Below are positions 8,123-16,435 of a DNA stretch of 22,634 nt, piece by piece (within the stretch, counting starts at the first letter, position 1; the number at the start of each line of letters is the position of its first letter). The stretch lies in IMG/VR virus record IMGVR_UViG_3300044684_000111, positions 1 to 22,634 of that record; one strand, written 5' to 3'. Source of the DNA: a virus. The notes beneath the pieces are model-generated. The model was not told where the DNA came from. It was given only the letters and a program-made list of their open reading frames with translations, and made no database searches. A program made the translations under genes and the position numbers.

Positions 8123-9735
8123 CGCAGTTAGTCGCAATCACCCCCGCGGGCCTGGCGCTGGCGCCTCAATCGAGCAGCGTTCCTGTTGCATCGACGCGCT
8201 CGGCGCTTGCCGGTTTCTCTTCCGCCCTCGGTGTAGCGTTCCTGAAGGAAAGCGGGAGGGAGGGCGTGTTTGTATGGGAGTCCAGTAACCTCTCCACTCA
8301 AGTTTCCGCCGACCCGGCCCAAGCCGTCTATATTGCTCCTTCGTTGAAACCGAACGGTTCGGCAGGCGCGTGGGTTCGCGAATTTTCCGGTGCGGTGAGC
8401 CTTCTGTGGTGCGGGGCTGTTGCCGACGGCAACACAAACAACAATGCCGCGTTTGCCTCCGCCATAGCTCTCGTTCAAATGCTTGGTGGCGGCGACCTGT
8501 TGGTTCCTCCGGGCGTATTTTGTGCGACGGCGGTTTCTATTCCTAGCGGCCCCGCTGTCCGCATTGTCGGCGAGGGCGAGCAGAGCGTCATAGAGACAAC
8601 TTCCCCCACCGCTAATTTGCTTTCCGTTTCCGCCTGGTATTCATCGGTCGAGCACGTCAAATTCACTTCGTCTGTCACCAGGACCGGGGGGAGTTTTGTT
8701 CAACTTATAGGTGCCTACAGCTACGCGCAGGACTGCCATTTCGACGGCGATTTTATCGGCATTTATATGTCGGGAGTGGGGTGCAAAGCTCTCCGCAACA
8801 AGTTCTCCAACGGTGCCCCCGGAGCGAAGCGAATATGGGCTTCCGGCGGCGACACGTCGCAAACGATCGAAAACAATCTTATGGCCTCGCAGAGCGCTGG
8901 TGTCGCCGCGGGGGTATTTGTTGACAACTCCTCTGCGTTGAAGGTTATCGCCAACGACATAATCGGCCAGGGCCGCTGCCTCCATATAGCGCCACAAACG
9001 GGGCAGTCGGTTTACAGTCTAAAATCCCTCGGCAATTTTTACGACACGGCCACTTACGGCGTCGCGGTCGAGCCGTCCGGAAGCGGGGTGGTCAGGCGAC
9101 TCACCTGCACCGACGACTGGATGGGGAGCCACACCAGCGACGGTGTGCTGGTGAATCCTAGCGGAACAGCGGTTGTCGACGGGGCCGACTTCCTGAATTG
9201 CTCGGTAAACGGGAATGTCGACGGGTTCGCATTGAACGGCGGCTCGCTAACAACGAACATTCGAATCTGGACCTCGCGTTCGCGCAATAACAGCAACGCG
9301 GCGGTGTCGGTTGGGAGCAGCGTCACCAAATTCATAATAGACCGTCTCCAGTGCCAGGCTTCGGACGGCTTTACCGCGAACGCCTACGGGGTGTTCCTCG
9401 GTGCCGGGGTCGACAACTACGAGATTCGCAACTGTGATTTCACCGGGCAAACTACCGGAAGCGTCGTCGGTCACACTCAGACAGCCACGGCCGTTGCCTA
9501 CGGCAATAAAGGCTTTGTCACCGAATCGTGGGGCACTGCGACAATTCCGAGCGGCTCAACCAACGTAGTCGTCAATCACGGATTGGAGACAACACCAAAT
9601 CGCGTCTTCATCTCGGCGCAAAACGATTACACCTACCGGGTTTGGGCCGACACATTCGGCTCGACCGGATTCAACATCAACGTCACCGCCACGGTCGGAT
9701 ACCCGCTAACCTTTAGCTGGCGAGCAGAAGTGTGA
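8119..9735 (+). CDS. Tailspike with pectate-lyase-like beta-helix, 538 aa
   Basis: Likely a trimeric receptor-binding spike that binds or cuts host surface polysaccharide. Residues ~38-90 form a head-binding-type module (FLKESGREGVFVWESSNL, AGAWVREF). Residues ~95-135 carry the usual opening of phage pectate-lyase-fold spikes (CGAVADGNTNNNAAFASAI, then GGGDLLVPPGVF). A long series of short Asn/Gly/Asp-rich strands to ~450 is consistent with a right-handed beta-helix (IENNLMASQSAGVAAGVF, YEIRNCDFTGQT). The C-terminal ~65 residues (GTATIPSGSTNVVVNHGLET) look like a terminal beta module. Catalytic residues cannot be assigned by eye. The start ATG overlaps the endolysin stop by 4 nt. Confidence 0.8.
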   Translation: MTQLVAITPAGLALAPQSSSVPVASTRSALAGFSSALGVAFLKESGREGVFVWESSNLSTQVSADPAQAVYIAPSLKPNGSAGAWVREFSGAVSLLWCGAVADGNTNNNAAFASAIALVQMLGGGDLLVPPGVFCATAVSIPSGPAVRIVGEGEQSVIETTSPTANLLSVSAWYSSVEHVKFTSSVTRTGGSFVQLIGAYSYAQDCHFDGDFIGIYMSGVGCKALRNKFSNGAPGAKRIWASGGDTSQTIENNLMASQSAGVAAGVFVDNSSALKVIANDIIGQGRCLHIAPQTGQSVYSLKSLGNFYDTATYGVAVEPSGSGVVRRLTCTDDWMGSHTSDGVLVNPSGTAVVDGADFLNCSVNGNVDGFALNGGSLTTNIRIWTSRSRNNSNAAVSVGSSVTKFIIDRLQCQASDGFTANAYGVFLGAGVDNYEIRNCDFTGQTTGSVVGHTQTATAVAYGNKGFVTESWGTATIPSGSTNVVVNHGLETTPNRVFISAQNDYTYRVWADTFGSTGFNINVTATVGYPLTFSWRAEV

Positions 9736-9809
9736 CCCCTATGGATTACGCAGGCGAAATCTAGTACCACTACCGCGTTGCACACATTGACCCCAACGGG
9801 AGGCCACCC
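9736..9809 (+). other. Short non-coding gap before the 49-aa ORF
   Basis: A 74-nt gap after the tailspike. Apart from the GGGAGG ribosome site near its 3' end (9798-9803), I see no convincing promoter pair, hairpin or repeat. Confidence 0.5.
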
Positions 9810-9959
9810 ATGAAGAATTCCAGCGGCGACATTTTGAGCGGTCTGAAGACCAAGAACCCGGAGTTTCCGAGTGAGAAGGTCAAGGCGGCTTCGATGAACA
9901 GCGAAGCGACCCGCAGCTCGGTCGCGAAGTCGCACTCGATCGGTGGCCGCACGGCCTAA
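9810..9959 (+). CDS. Small basic hypothetical protein, 49 aa
   Basis: A short ORF starting MKNSSGDILSGLKTKNPEF and ending SHSIGGRTA. Support: GGGAGG lies at 9798-9803, 6 nt before the ATG, and the stop TAA overlaps the following ATG as TAATG, the same coupling used repeatedly in this late region. The protein is rich in Ser, Lys and Ala, with no membrane span or known motif. Context between the tailspike and the ejection genes suggests a minor virion protein; nothing in the sequence gives a function. Confidence 0.6.
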   Translation: MKNSSGDILSGLKTKNPEFPSEKVKAASMNSEATRSSVAKSHSIGGRTA

Positions 9960-10465
9960 TGCCGCGCTTCGCCGGCATCGGGTACTACGACCTTTCGAGC
10001 CTCTACACTTCGTACATCGCCAAGCAGAAGCAGCACCTGGTCGAGAGCCCCGCTCCCCACGACCACAAGGTTCGGGTTCTGGAGCTGCTTCACGACCGCG
10101 AAGAGAGCGAGGTCTTCAAGGGCTGGAAGTCAGCGCAAAGCCTGCTCCACAAGGTAGGCCAGCGGCTTACCGCGCTCCCGCAGCCGGCGGAAATCGTCTT
10201 CGCCTACATTCGTGCGTTCGAGCCCGGCGCGTACAGCGCGTGGTTCCGTGACGACATGATCGACCCCGCAGGTTTCATGCGGGTGCATGCCCTCTTGAAC
10301 CCCTCCCCGAGCTTCCGCCTCTACTCTGATGAAGAGGTGCTGGCGCCGCAGCCGTGGGTCGCAACGGTAGTCGACCACAAGGGCATGGTGTCCGCCTCAA
10401 ACCTGAACGCACCGAACACCGCTCACGAGCTGGTGCTGGAGCTGGCGCTCGATGTTGAAGGTTGA
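9959..10465 (+). CDS. Hypothetical protein before the ejection cassette, 168 aa
   Basis: Not recognised. The N-terminal half is mixed helical (YYDLSSLYTSYIAKQKQHL, LELLHDREESEVFKGWKSA). The second half has a Trp/Phe-containing segment (AYSAWFRDDMIDPAGFM) and ends in beta-like APNTAHELVLELAL. ATG at 9959 overlaps the previous stop by 1 nt and the end overlaps the next gene by 14 nt (10452-10465). It precedes a GNAT-like gene, as small proteins do at the start of T7-like internal-virion modules, but no similarity can be claimed from sequence. Confidence 0.65.
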   Translation: MPRFAGIGYYDLSSLYTSYIAKQKQHLVESPAPHDHKVRVLELLHDREESEVFKGWKSAQSLLHKVGQRLTALPQPAEIVFAYIRAFEPGAYSAWFRDDMIDPAGFMRVHALLNPSPSFRLYSDEEVLAPQPWVATVVDHKGMVSASNLNAPNTAHELVLELALDVEG

Positions 10466-10907
10466 GTCTTCTTCTCTTGACCGGATGATCGAGGACGGCC
10501 TCGAAACCCTGATGTACGCGCACTGGATCGAGTGCTCTATCGACCGCGAGGCGGTGCCTTTCGATCCTGACTGGAACCTCGGGCGGACGATGGAGCGCTG
10601 CGGAGTTCTCAAGTGCTTCGCGTTGCGCGACGACGGCGAGCTGGTCGGTTACTCGATCTTCGAGGTATCGTCACACCTGAATTTCAAGACCACCACCTAC
10701 GCATGGAACAATGGCATCTATGTTCGGCCCGAGAGCCGCAAGGGCAACGCCGGGATCAAGCTGATCGTCGAGAGCGAGAGGTGGCTCAAAGCCGATGGCG
10801 TTAAAAAGTTCGTCTACCTCGCCCCCAGCAACTCGGCGCTGAACGATCTTCTCGTCAAGGACGGCTACCGGCCTTCCGAGACCTATTACACGAAGCTGGC
10901 GGAGTAG
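10452..10907 (+). CDS. GNAT-like acetyltransferase / gp13-type internal virion protein, 151 aa
   Basis: Fold features of the GNAT superfamily: a strand-strand pair (LKCFALRDDGELVGYSIFEV, 53-72), then NNGIYVRPESRKGNAGIKLI (86-105), which matches the beta4 strand and acetyl-CoA pyrophosphate loop, then a helix (ESERWLKADGVKKF) and a late strand with LAPSNSALNDLLVKDGYR. The loop KGNAG is only an approximate match to R/Q-x-x-G-x-G/A, so activity is uncertain. In many T7-like phages the first internal virion protein (gp13 position) is GNAT-like. Here it likewise precedes three large ejection-type genes. It overlaps the upstream gene by 14 nt. Confidence 0.7.
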   Translation: MLKVESSSLDRMIEDGLETLMYAHWIECSIDREAVPFDPDWNLGRTMERCGVLKCFALRDDGELVGYSIFEVSSHLNFKTTTYAWNNGIYVRPESRKGNAGIKLIVESERWLKADGVKKFVYLAPSNSALNDLLVKDGYRPSETYYTKLAE

Positions 10908-10911
10908 AGCG

Positions 10912-12189
10912 ATGGGCGGGGGGCAAAAGGCGCCACAGGCTTACACGCCGCAGTATCAGGGGCAATCGGACCAGGCGTACAACAGCACGTTGAACGCGCT
11001 GACGCAGCAGAACCAGGCTGCGGCGTCGGCCATCAACACGGGCTACAACAACACCTACAACGCGATCGTCAACAACCCTTACGACGCTTCTATGCTGGCG
11101 GGCATCAACGCCGCCGCGAACAGCGCCGCCGGGGTTGGCGCCAGCGACCTCGCCCAAGGCGCCGCGCTCACCAACCAAGCCGACCAGGGGTACGCTGACG
11201 CGAACACAGTTCGGGGGTACGCGCCCACCGTCGCCGGGTATGCGGACCAGATAACCGCGCAGGCCGCCCCCATGACCGCCGACGCCAACGCGGTAAGCGG
11301 CTACGGCGACACGGTGGCGAGCTACGCTCCGGGGCTACAGGCTCTCGCGAGGCAGGCGGCGGGGTATGCGAACCCGATGGCGGCCGACGCGAACACCCTT
11401 CGCTCCTACGCGCCCTACCTCGCCGAAATGGGCTTCGACCCCAACAACTCCGAGTACAATTTCGGGTTGAAGCAGACACAAGACGCTCAGAACGTCCAGA
11501 ACGCCGAGAGCGGTCTGTCGGGCTCGCCGTTCGCGGCCGGTGCCACTGGCGACGCGATGGCCGCTTACAAGCGCAATTGGGATGCGGCCAAGTTCGGCAA
11601 GGGGATGCAGGCGATTGCCGCGCTGCAAGGGCTCTACTCCGGCGCTGGCGGGCTTGACATGAACGCTATCCAGGCGCTCCTCAGCTCGGGCCAGCTTACC
11701 GGGGAAAGCGCCGACGCGCTCAGTACGGCTGCGGGCATGAAAGGCCAGTCGGCGAACATTCGCAACCTGGTCGCGGGGCTTTATCCGCAGGCGGCCGGAA
11801 TGTACAACGACGCGGCGGGGCTCTACGGTGACGCCAACAGGATCGCGAGCAACGCGGGCAACATGGCGATTGCCGGGTCCGACCTGTCGCACAGCGGGTA
11901 CGAGACGCAGGCCGAGGCGGCGGCAATGCCCTATTCTGCCTACAACCAGATTTACGGCGATCAGGAAGCCGCGCTCAATAATTGGGCCAGCGGCAACGCG
12001 GCCGTCAGCGCTCCGCTCGCTAGCGATGTTCAGGGCTACGGCAACTATATGGACATCGGCCAAAACGCGACTTCGCTCGACCAGCGAGCCGCGCAGATAA
12101 ACAATCAAAACAGCTTCATGGGGCAGCTCGGCCAAGTGATCGGGCTCGGGCTCGGAATCGGCGCGCACTTCATTCCGGGGTATCAATAA
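10912..12189 (+). CDS. Internal virion / DNA-ejection protein, gp14 position, 425 aa
   Basis: Very rich in Ala, Gly, Asn, Gln and Tyr with no Cys. The N-terminus (MGGGQKAPQAYTPQ) resembles the start of many small ejection proteins. Residues ~90-170 contain three imperfect repeats around ADANTVRGY (95), ADANAVSGY (123) and ADANTLRSY (158). The C-terminus has a short hydrophobic Gly-rich segment (GQVIGLGLGIGAHFIPGY). The overall profile fits a membrane-interacting ejection protein released from the virion core to build the trans-envelope channel. GGAG overlapping the preceding stop serves as ribosome site (7 nt spacing). Stop TAA overlaps the next ATG (TAATG). The assignment is by order and composition. 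Confidence 0.6.
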   Translation: MGGGQKAPQAYTPQYQGQSDQAYNSTLNALTQQNQAAASAINTGYNNTYNAIVNNPYDASMLAGINAAANSAAGVGASDLAQGAALTNQADQGYADANTVRGYAPTVAGYADQITAQAAPMTADANAVSGYGDTVASYAPGLQALARQAAGYANPMAADANTLRSYAPYLAEMGFDPNNSEYNFGLKQTQDAQNVQNAESGLSGSPFAAGATGDAMAAYKRNWDAAKFGKGMQAIAALQGLYSGAGGLDMNAIQALLSSGQLTGESADALSTAAGMKGQSANIRNLVAGLYPQAAGMYNDAAGLYGDANRIASNAGNMAIAGSDLSHSGYETQAEAAAMPYSAYNQIYGDQEAALNNWASGNAAVSAPLASDVQGYGNYMDIGQNATSLDQRAAQINNQNSFMGQLGQVIGLGLGIGAHFIPGYQ

Positions 12190-13244
12190 TGGTCGGGTTT
12201 CTTGGAGGACTGGCGCAGGGCGCCGCGGGGCTTCCCGACGAAATCGGGCAACTCATCGCCTTAAAGAAGCTGAACCAGGCCAAGGCGGCGAACTTCAACG
12301 CGCTCACCGCCCAAGGCGGCGGCGCTCCCGCCCCGCAGGCCGCACCTCCTCCCCCTGCTGCCGCGCTCGCCGCAATAGGCAAGCAGCCGATGGCTGCTGG
12401 TCCGCAACCGGCGCCGCAGCGCGACCCGCTGGCGCCTCTCCCCGCTGCTCAACCCGCTCCTGCGCCCCCGCCGGGACAGTCGCAGGGAACGGGTGGCGCA
12501 GAAGACCCCACCGGAATGTCGGCCGATCCGCGAGTGACGGACCCGTGGAAAGAGGGGCAGAGCATCCTCACCAACATGGCGCAGAGCCTCAAGCGGGCGA
12601 ACCCGAAGGCCGACCCGCGAACACTGGCCGATGCGCTCGAGATGCAAATCGAGGAGGTCAAGGGAATCACCCCGACGACGAAAGCGTACATGGGCGCGCA
12701 GGTAGGGATGCTGAAGCAGCAGGCCGATTTGCAGTTCAAGATGTCGAAGCTGCAATCCGAGAACGACTATCACATGAAATACCTGCTCCAGAAGGGCCTC
12801 ACGGCGCAGCAGGTGGAAGCGGAGCGCGAGCGGCATGATCGAGCGGTCGAAAGCATCTGGTCGGATCGCGAGGACGCTTACCAGCAGAGCGTCGACTACC
12901 AGCACGAAGACCGGCAAAGCGCGGAAGCCGGCCGCAACACGCGCAACGCGGCCAACATCGGCAGTCGCGAGAACATCGCCGCTGGTCGCAACGCCACTCA
13001 GGAAGACATCGCCGGCCGCCGGTCGAGGGACAGCAAGTACCGCGCCGATCAGGGCTTCCGCGGCGCGCAGGCTCGAAGCGGCATCCCTGTGGACCCTGCC
13101 CCCGATGCGGGAGACACTGGCGGTGGCATCCCCGCGAACGTGCAGCAGTTCGCCAAGCAGCACGGGCTCACCATCATCCGGCGTCGCGCCGATGGGAAGT
13201 ACGACGCCAAGGACAAGAACGGCACGGTAGGCGTCATTGGCTGA
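12189..13244 (+). CDS. Internal virion / DNA-ejection protein, gp15 position, 351 aa
   Basis: Three zones are visible. Residues 1-40 are a helical start (MVGFLGGLAQGAAGLPDEIG). Residues ~42-105 are a disordered Pro/Ala/Gly-rich linker. Residues ~115-300 are long charged helices (LKQQADLQFKMSKLQSENDY, then Arg/Asn/Glu-rich). The C-terminal ~40 residues form a small beta unit (HGLTIIRRRADGKYDAKDKN). Position between a gp14-like and a gp16-like protein suggests a second ejection protein. No enzymatic motif is seen. It overlaps its neighbours by 1 nt upstream and 8 nt downstream. Confidence 0.55.
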   Translation: MVGFLGGLAQGAAGLPDEIGQLIALKKLNQAKAANFNALTAQGGGAPAPQAAPPPPAAALAAIGKQPMAAGPQPAPQRDPLAPLPAAQPAPAPPPGQSQGTGGAEDPTGMSADPRVTDPWKEGQSILTNMAQSLKRANPKADPRTLADALEMQIEEVKGITPTTKAYMGAQVGMLKQQADLQFKMSKLQSENDYHMKYLLQKGLTAQQVEAERERHDRAVESIWSDREDAYQQSVDYQHEDRQSAEAGRNTRNAANIGSRENIAAGRNATQEDIAGRRSRDSKYRADQGFRGAQARSGIPVDPAPDAGDTGGGIPANVQQFAKQHGLTIIRRRADGKYDAKDKNGTVGVIG

Positions 13245-16200
13245 TGGGCTTACCTTTACCCCGACGAAGCAACCGGACACGGGCTTAAAGTTCACGAAAT
13301 TCTCGTCGGACGGTAGCGCCGCCGTTCGCTCCGTCTTCCCTAACGCCGTTATCACCAGCGGTCATCGGACCAACGGCGTCGGCTCTCCCTACGACGACCA
13401 CCACTTGTCGAACGGGGCCGTGGACGTTGCGCCGATCAAGGGCATGACCTTCGATCAGTTCGTTAGGAAATTGAAGTCGGCGGGCTACCCGGTCATTCAG
13501 GCAATCGACGAAGTGAACCACCCGTCGAAGTGGTCGACCGGCCCCCACTGGCACGTCGCACTCGGCGAGCATCCGAGCGGCCTTTCGTTCACACCGACAC
13601 AAAAGCCCGACAAAGCCCCGCAGAAAGCGTTGAGCTTCACGCCGGTCAATCATACCACCCCGGCCCCGAAACCTTCTCCACGGCCCGCAAATCAAGCCCC
13701 AGCGGCCGATCCAAGCCTAATCTCGTCGCTGGAGACCGGCGCGGGCAATGCGCTCCACTCCGTTTGGGACACGGTACGCCACCCGATCGCGTCGGCTGAG
13801 AGCGCGGCGAAGGCGGGCTACCAGGCGATCCGCCACCCGGGCGAGACCCTCAAGAACGTTGTCGAGCCGGTCGCAGGGGTCGGCATGGCGGCGATGGACG
13901 CGGCGAGCCGAAAGCTGGAGGGCCACGACTTCGCAACCGGCCCTCACGCGAAAGCACTGGCGGAACAGTACCGGCCCTGGGTCGACAAGCCCTGGTCGCA
14001 ATTCAAGAAAGAGGTTCGCGAGCATCCGATCGCAACCGCCGCTACGGTTATCCCAGGCGGTCGGATGCTTGGGAAGCTCGGCGCTCGTGGCGTCGAGGCC
14101 GCGCGGCTCGCTTCTCTATCGCCCGAGGAGCGGGCCGCGTGGCGAGCGCGACGGGCCGAAGAGGCGAAGCAGGCCGAGGCCTACCGAGCGATCCAGAGGC
14201 AGACGGTGGGCCGCCATTCGCTCGACCGCGACCGGGCCATCGCCACCTTGCAGAAGCACCAAAGGGTGATCGGCAACGCACCTGTCGCCGACCAGCGTTC
14301 GATCGTTGCCGCGATCGAGGCGGGACCGCGCGCCATCGCCAAGCTCCCCGAGCAGTACCGGCCGGCGGCGATGGACTTGCGGAAGGTGGCGAAGACCTAC
14401 CGCGCCAAGATCGAAGACGTGATGAAGAAGGACAAGGACGCGGGGCCGAACTTCATCGACAACTACTACGCCCACCTGTGGAAGCAGGACGGCAAGGCCA
14501 AGGCGTTCTTCTCGGGCAAGCAGGGGCATGGTGCGAACCTCAAGGGCCGCAAGTTCGCGACACTGGCGGAAGGGCTCGAACACGGGCTGACGCCGATCCA
14601 CGAGAACCCCCTCGACCAGATGTCGGCCTACGTCGACAACATGTCGAAGTTCCTGCAAGCCCACGACATTCAACGGCACATGCGGAGCGCCGGGCTCGCC
14701 AAGTGGGTGCCCGAGCGCGCGATCCCCGACAACCACATCAAGCTCGAAGGCATCAACACGACGCGCGAGGCGCGGACGATCCCCGGCAGCGTGGAAAACG
14801 ATACGCTCGACCGCCAGCTGGGCCGCCGGGTACTGGTCGCGCCCCGCAAGGCGGCGCTTATGTATAACCGTTTCGTCGATCCCGGCGCCGAAGCGAAGCT
14901 ACGACGAGCGGGCAAGACCGAGCAGGCCAACGCCTTCCGCTTCGCAAAAAGGGCAACCAATGCAACCTCTAACCTGGTCCTTTCTTTCTCGGGCTTCCAC
15001 CCGACGCTGGTGGCGGGCAAGGCAGTGGCGTCGGACCTCGGGAACGCGATCACTCACACGTTCCGAGGGGAGCCCGTCAAGGCTCTGAAGAACATCGCCC
15101 ACGCCCCGATCGCTCCAATCGCCCCGGTAATCGACAAGCTCCGCGGCAAGATCAGCATGAAAGGGCGGCTGCTCTCCGGCGACCAGGCGCTGACACAGGT
15201 AGACAAACTTTGGAGGGACGCGGGCGGCAGGCTCAAGAACGACTCGGGCTACCGCGCGTCGCTCCGGCCGAACCTGTGGACTTCCTTCCGGCGAGGCACG
15301 TTCAAACGTGATGTGACCGACATGGCGAAAGCTATCGCCGGGAAAGACAAGCACTGGACCGAGCGGGTGAGCGCCACCGCCGACGCCGCCGGCCGGATCA
15401 TGGACACGATGAGCAGCGCCATCTTCGACCACTTCGTTCCGGCGATGAAGCGGCAGGCGTTCGAGCGCGAGATGGCGGCGCAGCTAAAGCCGGGGATGAG
15501 CGAGGCCGCGCAGAAGGCTCTCGCGCGCAGGGTTATGGACAACATCTCGGGCCGCATGGGCGAGCTGGAGCGCGACAACATATTCTGGTCGCAGACCCGC
15601 TCCGACATCATGCGGCTGCTGGTGCTGTCGCCGTCGTGGCAGTACGGCGACTGGAAGCTCCTCACCGATGCGGCGGGGCCGAACAGGACCGGCCACGGGC
15701 TTGCGCAGGCGGCGGCAATCGTCGGCTCTTACTACCTGATGAACGGCATCGCTAATTACCTTCACACCGGCGAGCGTCCACAGGGGCAGGACTGGATCGC
15801 GTACCGTACCGGGGGGACGACCAGCGACCGCACCGGGGAGCATCCCGAGCGCGCCACCTTCCCGAGCGTAATGAAAGACGTGTTCAGCTTCTCCGACGAT
15901 CCGGTGAAGGAGGCTGAGAACAAGCAGGCTCCGCTCCCCCGTGCGATCGAGGAGCTGCTGACGAACAGCGACTGGCGCGACCAGCCGATTTACCGGCCTT
16001 CAGCGCTAAGCCCCGAGGAGCTTCCGGCCGGAGCGCCTGACAATCTCAAGGAGAACCGGGGACTGGCGGCGCTCGGGCACCTCGCCGGATCGTTCCTGCC
16101 AATCGGGACGCAGGACAACCCGAACGGCAAGCACTCGGGAATCAGCCGCACTGAGCAAATCCTGTTGGGTACGCGGCCGGCGGGGCAGAGGTTCTACGAT

Positions 16201-16299
16201 CCCGAGGGGTACGAGAGCTTCCAGAAGTACGCAGCGAAGAAGCGCGTCGAGGCCGAGATAAAGGCCAAGCGCCGCGACGACGCTAAGAAGAACCAATAG
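13237..16299 (+). CDS. Large ejection protein with N-terminal M15-like peptidase domain, gp16 position, 1020 aa
   Basis: Start is TTG at 13237: the frame closes at 13228-13230, and no ATG or GTG follows before the peptidase domain. Residues ~17-112 resemble Zn peptidases of the VanY/M15 group: ITSGHRTNG (39-47), HHLSNGAVDVAP (55-66, giving His56 and Asp63) and GPHWHVALG (102-110, giving His104/His106). This would cut peptidoglycan cross-links as DNA enters the cell. FTPT-type repeats flank it (LTFTPT, LSFTPTQ, LSFTPV), followed by a Pro-rich linker to ~160. The remaining ~850 residues are helical, with amphipathic and hydrophobic stretches (AAIVGSYYLMNGIANYL), typical of the largest internal virion protein. 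The end is Lys/Arg-rich. Confidence 0.75.
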   Translation: MADGLTFTPTKQPDTGLKFTKFSSDGSAAVRSVFPNAVITSGHRTNGVGSPYDDHHLSNGAVDVAPIKGMTFDQFVRKLKSAGYPVIQAIDEVNHPSKWSTGPHWHVALGEHPSGLSFTPTQKPDKAPQKALSFTPVNHTTPAPKPSPRPANQAPAADPSLISSLETGAGNALHSVWDTVRHPIASAESAAKAGYQAIRHPGETLKNVVEPVAGVGMAAMDAASRKLEGHDFATGPHAKALAEQYRPWVDKPWSQFKKEVREHPIATAATVIPGGRMLGKLGARGVEAARLASLSPEERAAWRARRAEEAKQAEAYRAIQRQTVGRHSLDRDRAIATLQKHQRVIGNAPVADQRSIVAAIEAGPRAIAKLPEQYRPAAMDLRKVAKTYRAKIEDVMKKDKDAGPNFIDNYYAHLWKQDGKAKAFFSGKQGHGANLKGRKFATLAEGLEHGLTPIHENPLDQMSAYVDNMSKFLQAHDIQRHMRSAGLAKWVPERAIPDNHIKLEGINTTREARTIPGSVENDTLDRQLGRRVLVAPRKAALMYNRFVDPGAEAKLRRAGKTEQANAFRFAKRATNATSNLVLSFSGFHPTLVAGKAVASDLGNAITHTFRGEPVKALKNIAHAPIAPIAPVIDKLRGKISMKGRLLSGDQALTQVDKLWRDAGGRLKNDSGYRASLRPNLWTSFRRGTFKRDVTDMAKAIAGKDKHWTERVSATADAAGRIMDTMSSAIFDHFVPAMKRQAFEREMAAQLKPGMSEAAQKALARRVMDNISGRMGELERDNIFWSQTRSDIMRLLVLSPSWQYGDWKLLTDAAGPNRTGHGLAQAAAIVGSYYLMNGIANYLHTGERPQGQDWIAYRTGGTTSDRTGEHPERATFPSVMKDVFSFSDDPVKEAENKQAPLPRAIEELLTNSDWRDQPIYRPSALSPEELPAGAPDNLKENRGLAALGHLAGSFLPIGTQDNPNGKHSGISRTEQILLGTRPAGQRFYDPEGYESFQKYAAKKRVEAEIKAKRRDDAKKNQ

Positions 16300-16417
16300 G
16301 GTCGGCGCAGATGCTCGTCGAGCACAGGCGGTTCCCCGCGGCGAAGCCCCAAAGGATCGCAAAGCCGATGATCGCGGCCAGCACCCACCGGGCAACTCGA
16401 ACCCCAAGCGCTTTCAT
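16283..16417 (-). CDS. Candidate antisense small membrane protein, 44 aa
   Basis: Reads MKALGVRVARWVLAAIIGFA, continues ILWGFAAGNRLCSTSICADP and ends IGSS: a basic start, one convincing membrane span (residues ~11-29) and two Cys near the end. It fills the only sizeable gap (136 nt) in the 3' part of the late region, on the strand opposite to all neighbours, and overlaps the end of the preceding gene by 17 nt. No Shine-Dalgarno is visible. An extended -10-like TGTTATACA just upstream would give a leaderless message. A competing 42-residue plus-strand ORF (16311-16439) exists; its sequence is less protein-like. Confidence 0.35.
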   Translation of the reverse strand: MKALGVRVARWVLAAIIGFAILWGFAAGNRLCSTSICADPIGSS

Positions 16418-16426
16418 GGCGGGAGT

Positions 16427-16435
16427 GTATAACAG
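16427..16435. repeat. Left inverted 9-mer flanking the PurD-like cassette
   Basis: GTATAACAG lies directly before the ATG at 16436. Its exact reverse complement CTGTTATAC is at 18071-18079, directly after the stop of the second gene of the pair. Read on the minus strand it gives TGTTATACA, an extended -10-like element pointing left. Confidence 0.45.

Noticed and set aside
12261-13355. Minus-strand ORF (364 codons) opposite the gp15-position gene
   Set aside because: Arg/Leu/Val/His-rich shadow crossing a gene junction; no ribosome site or motif.
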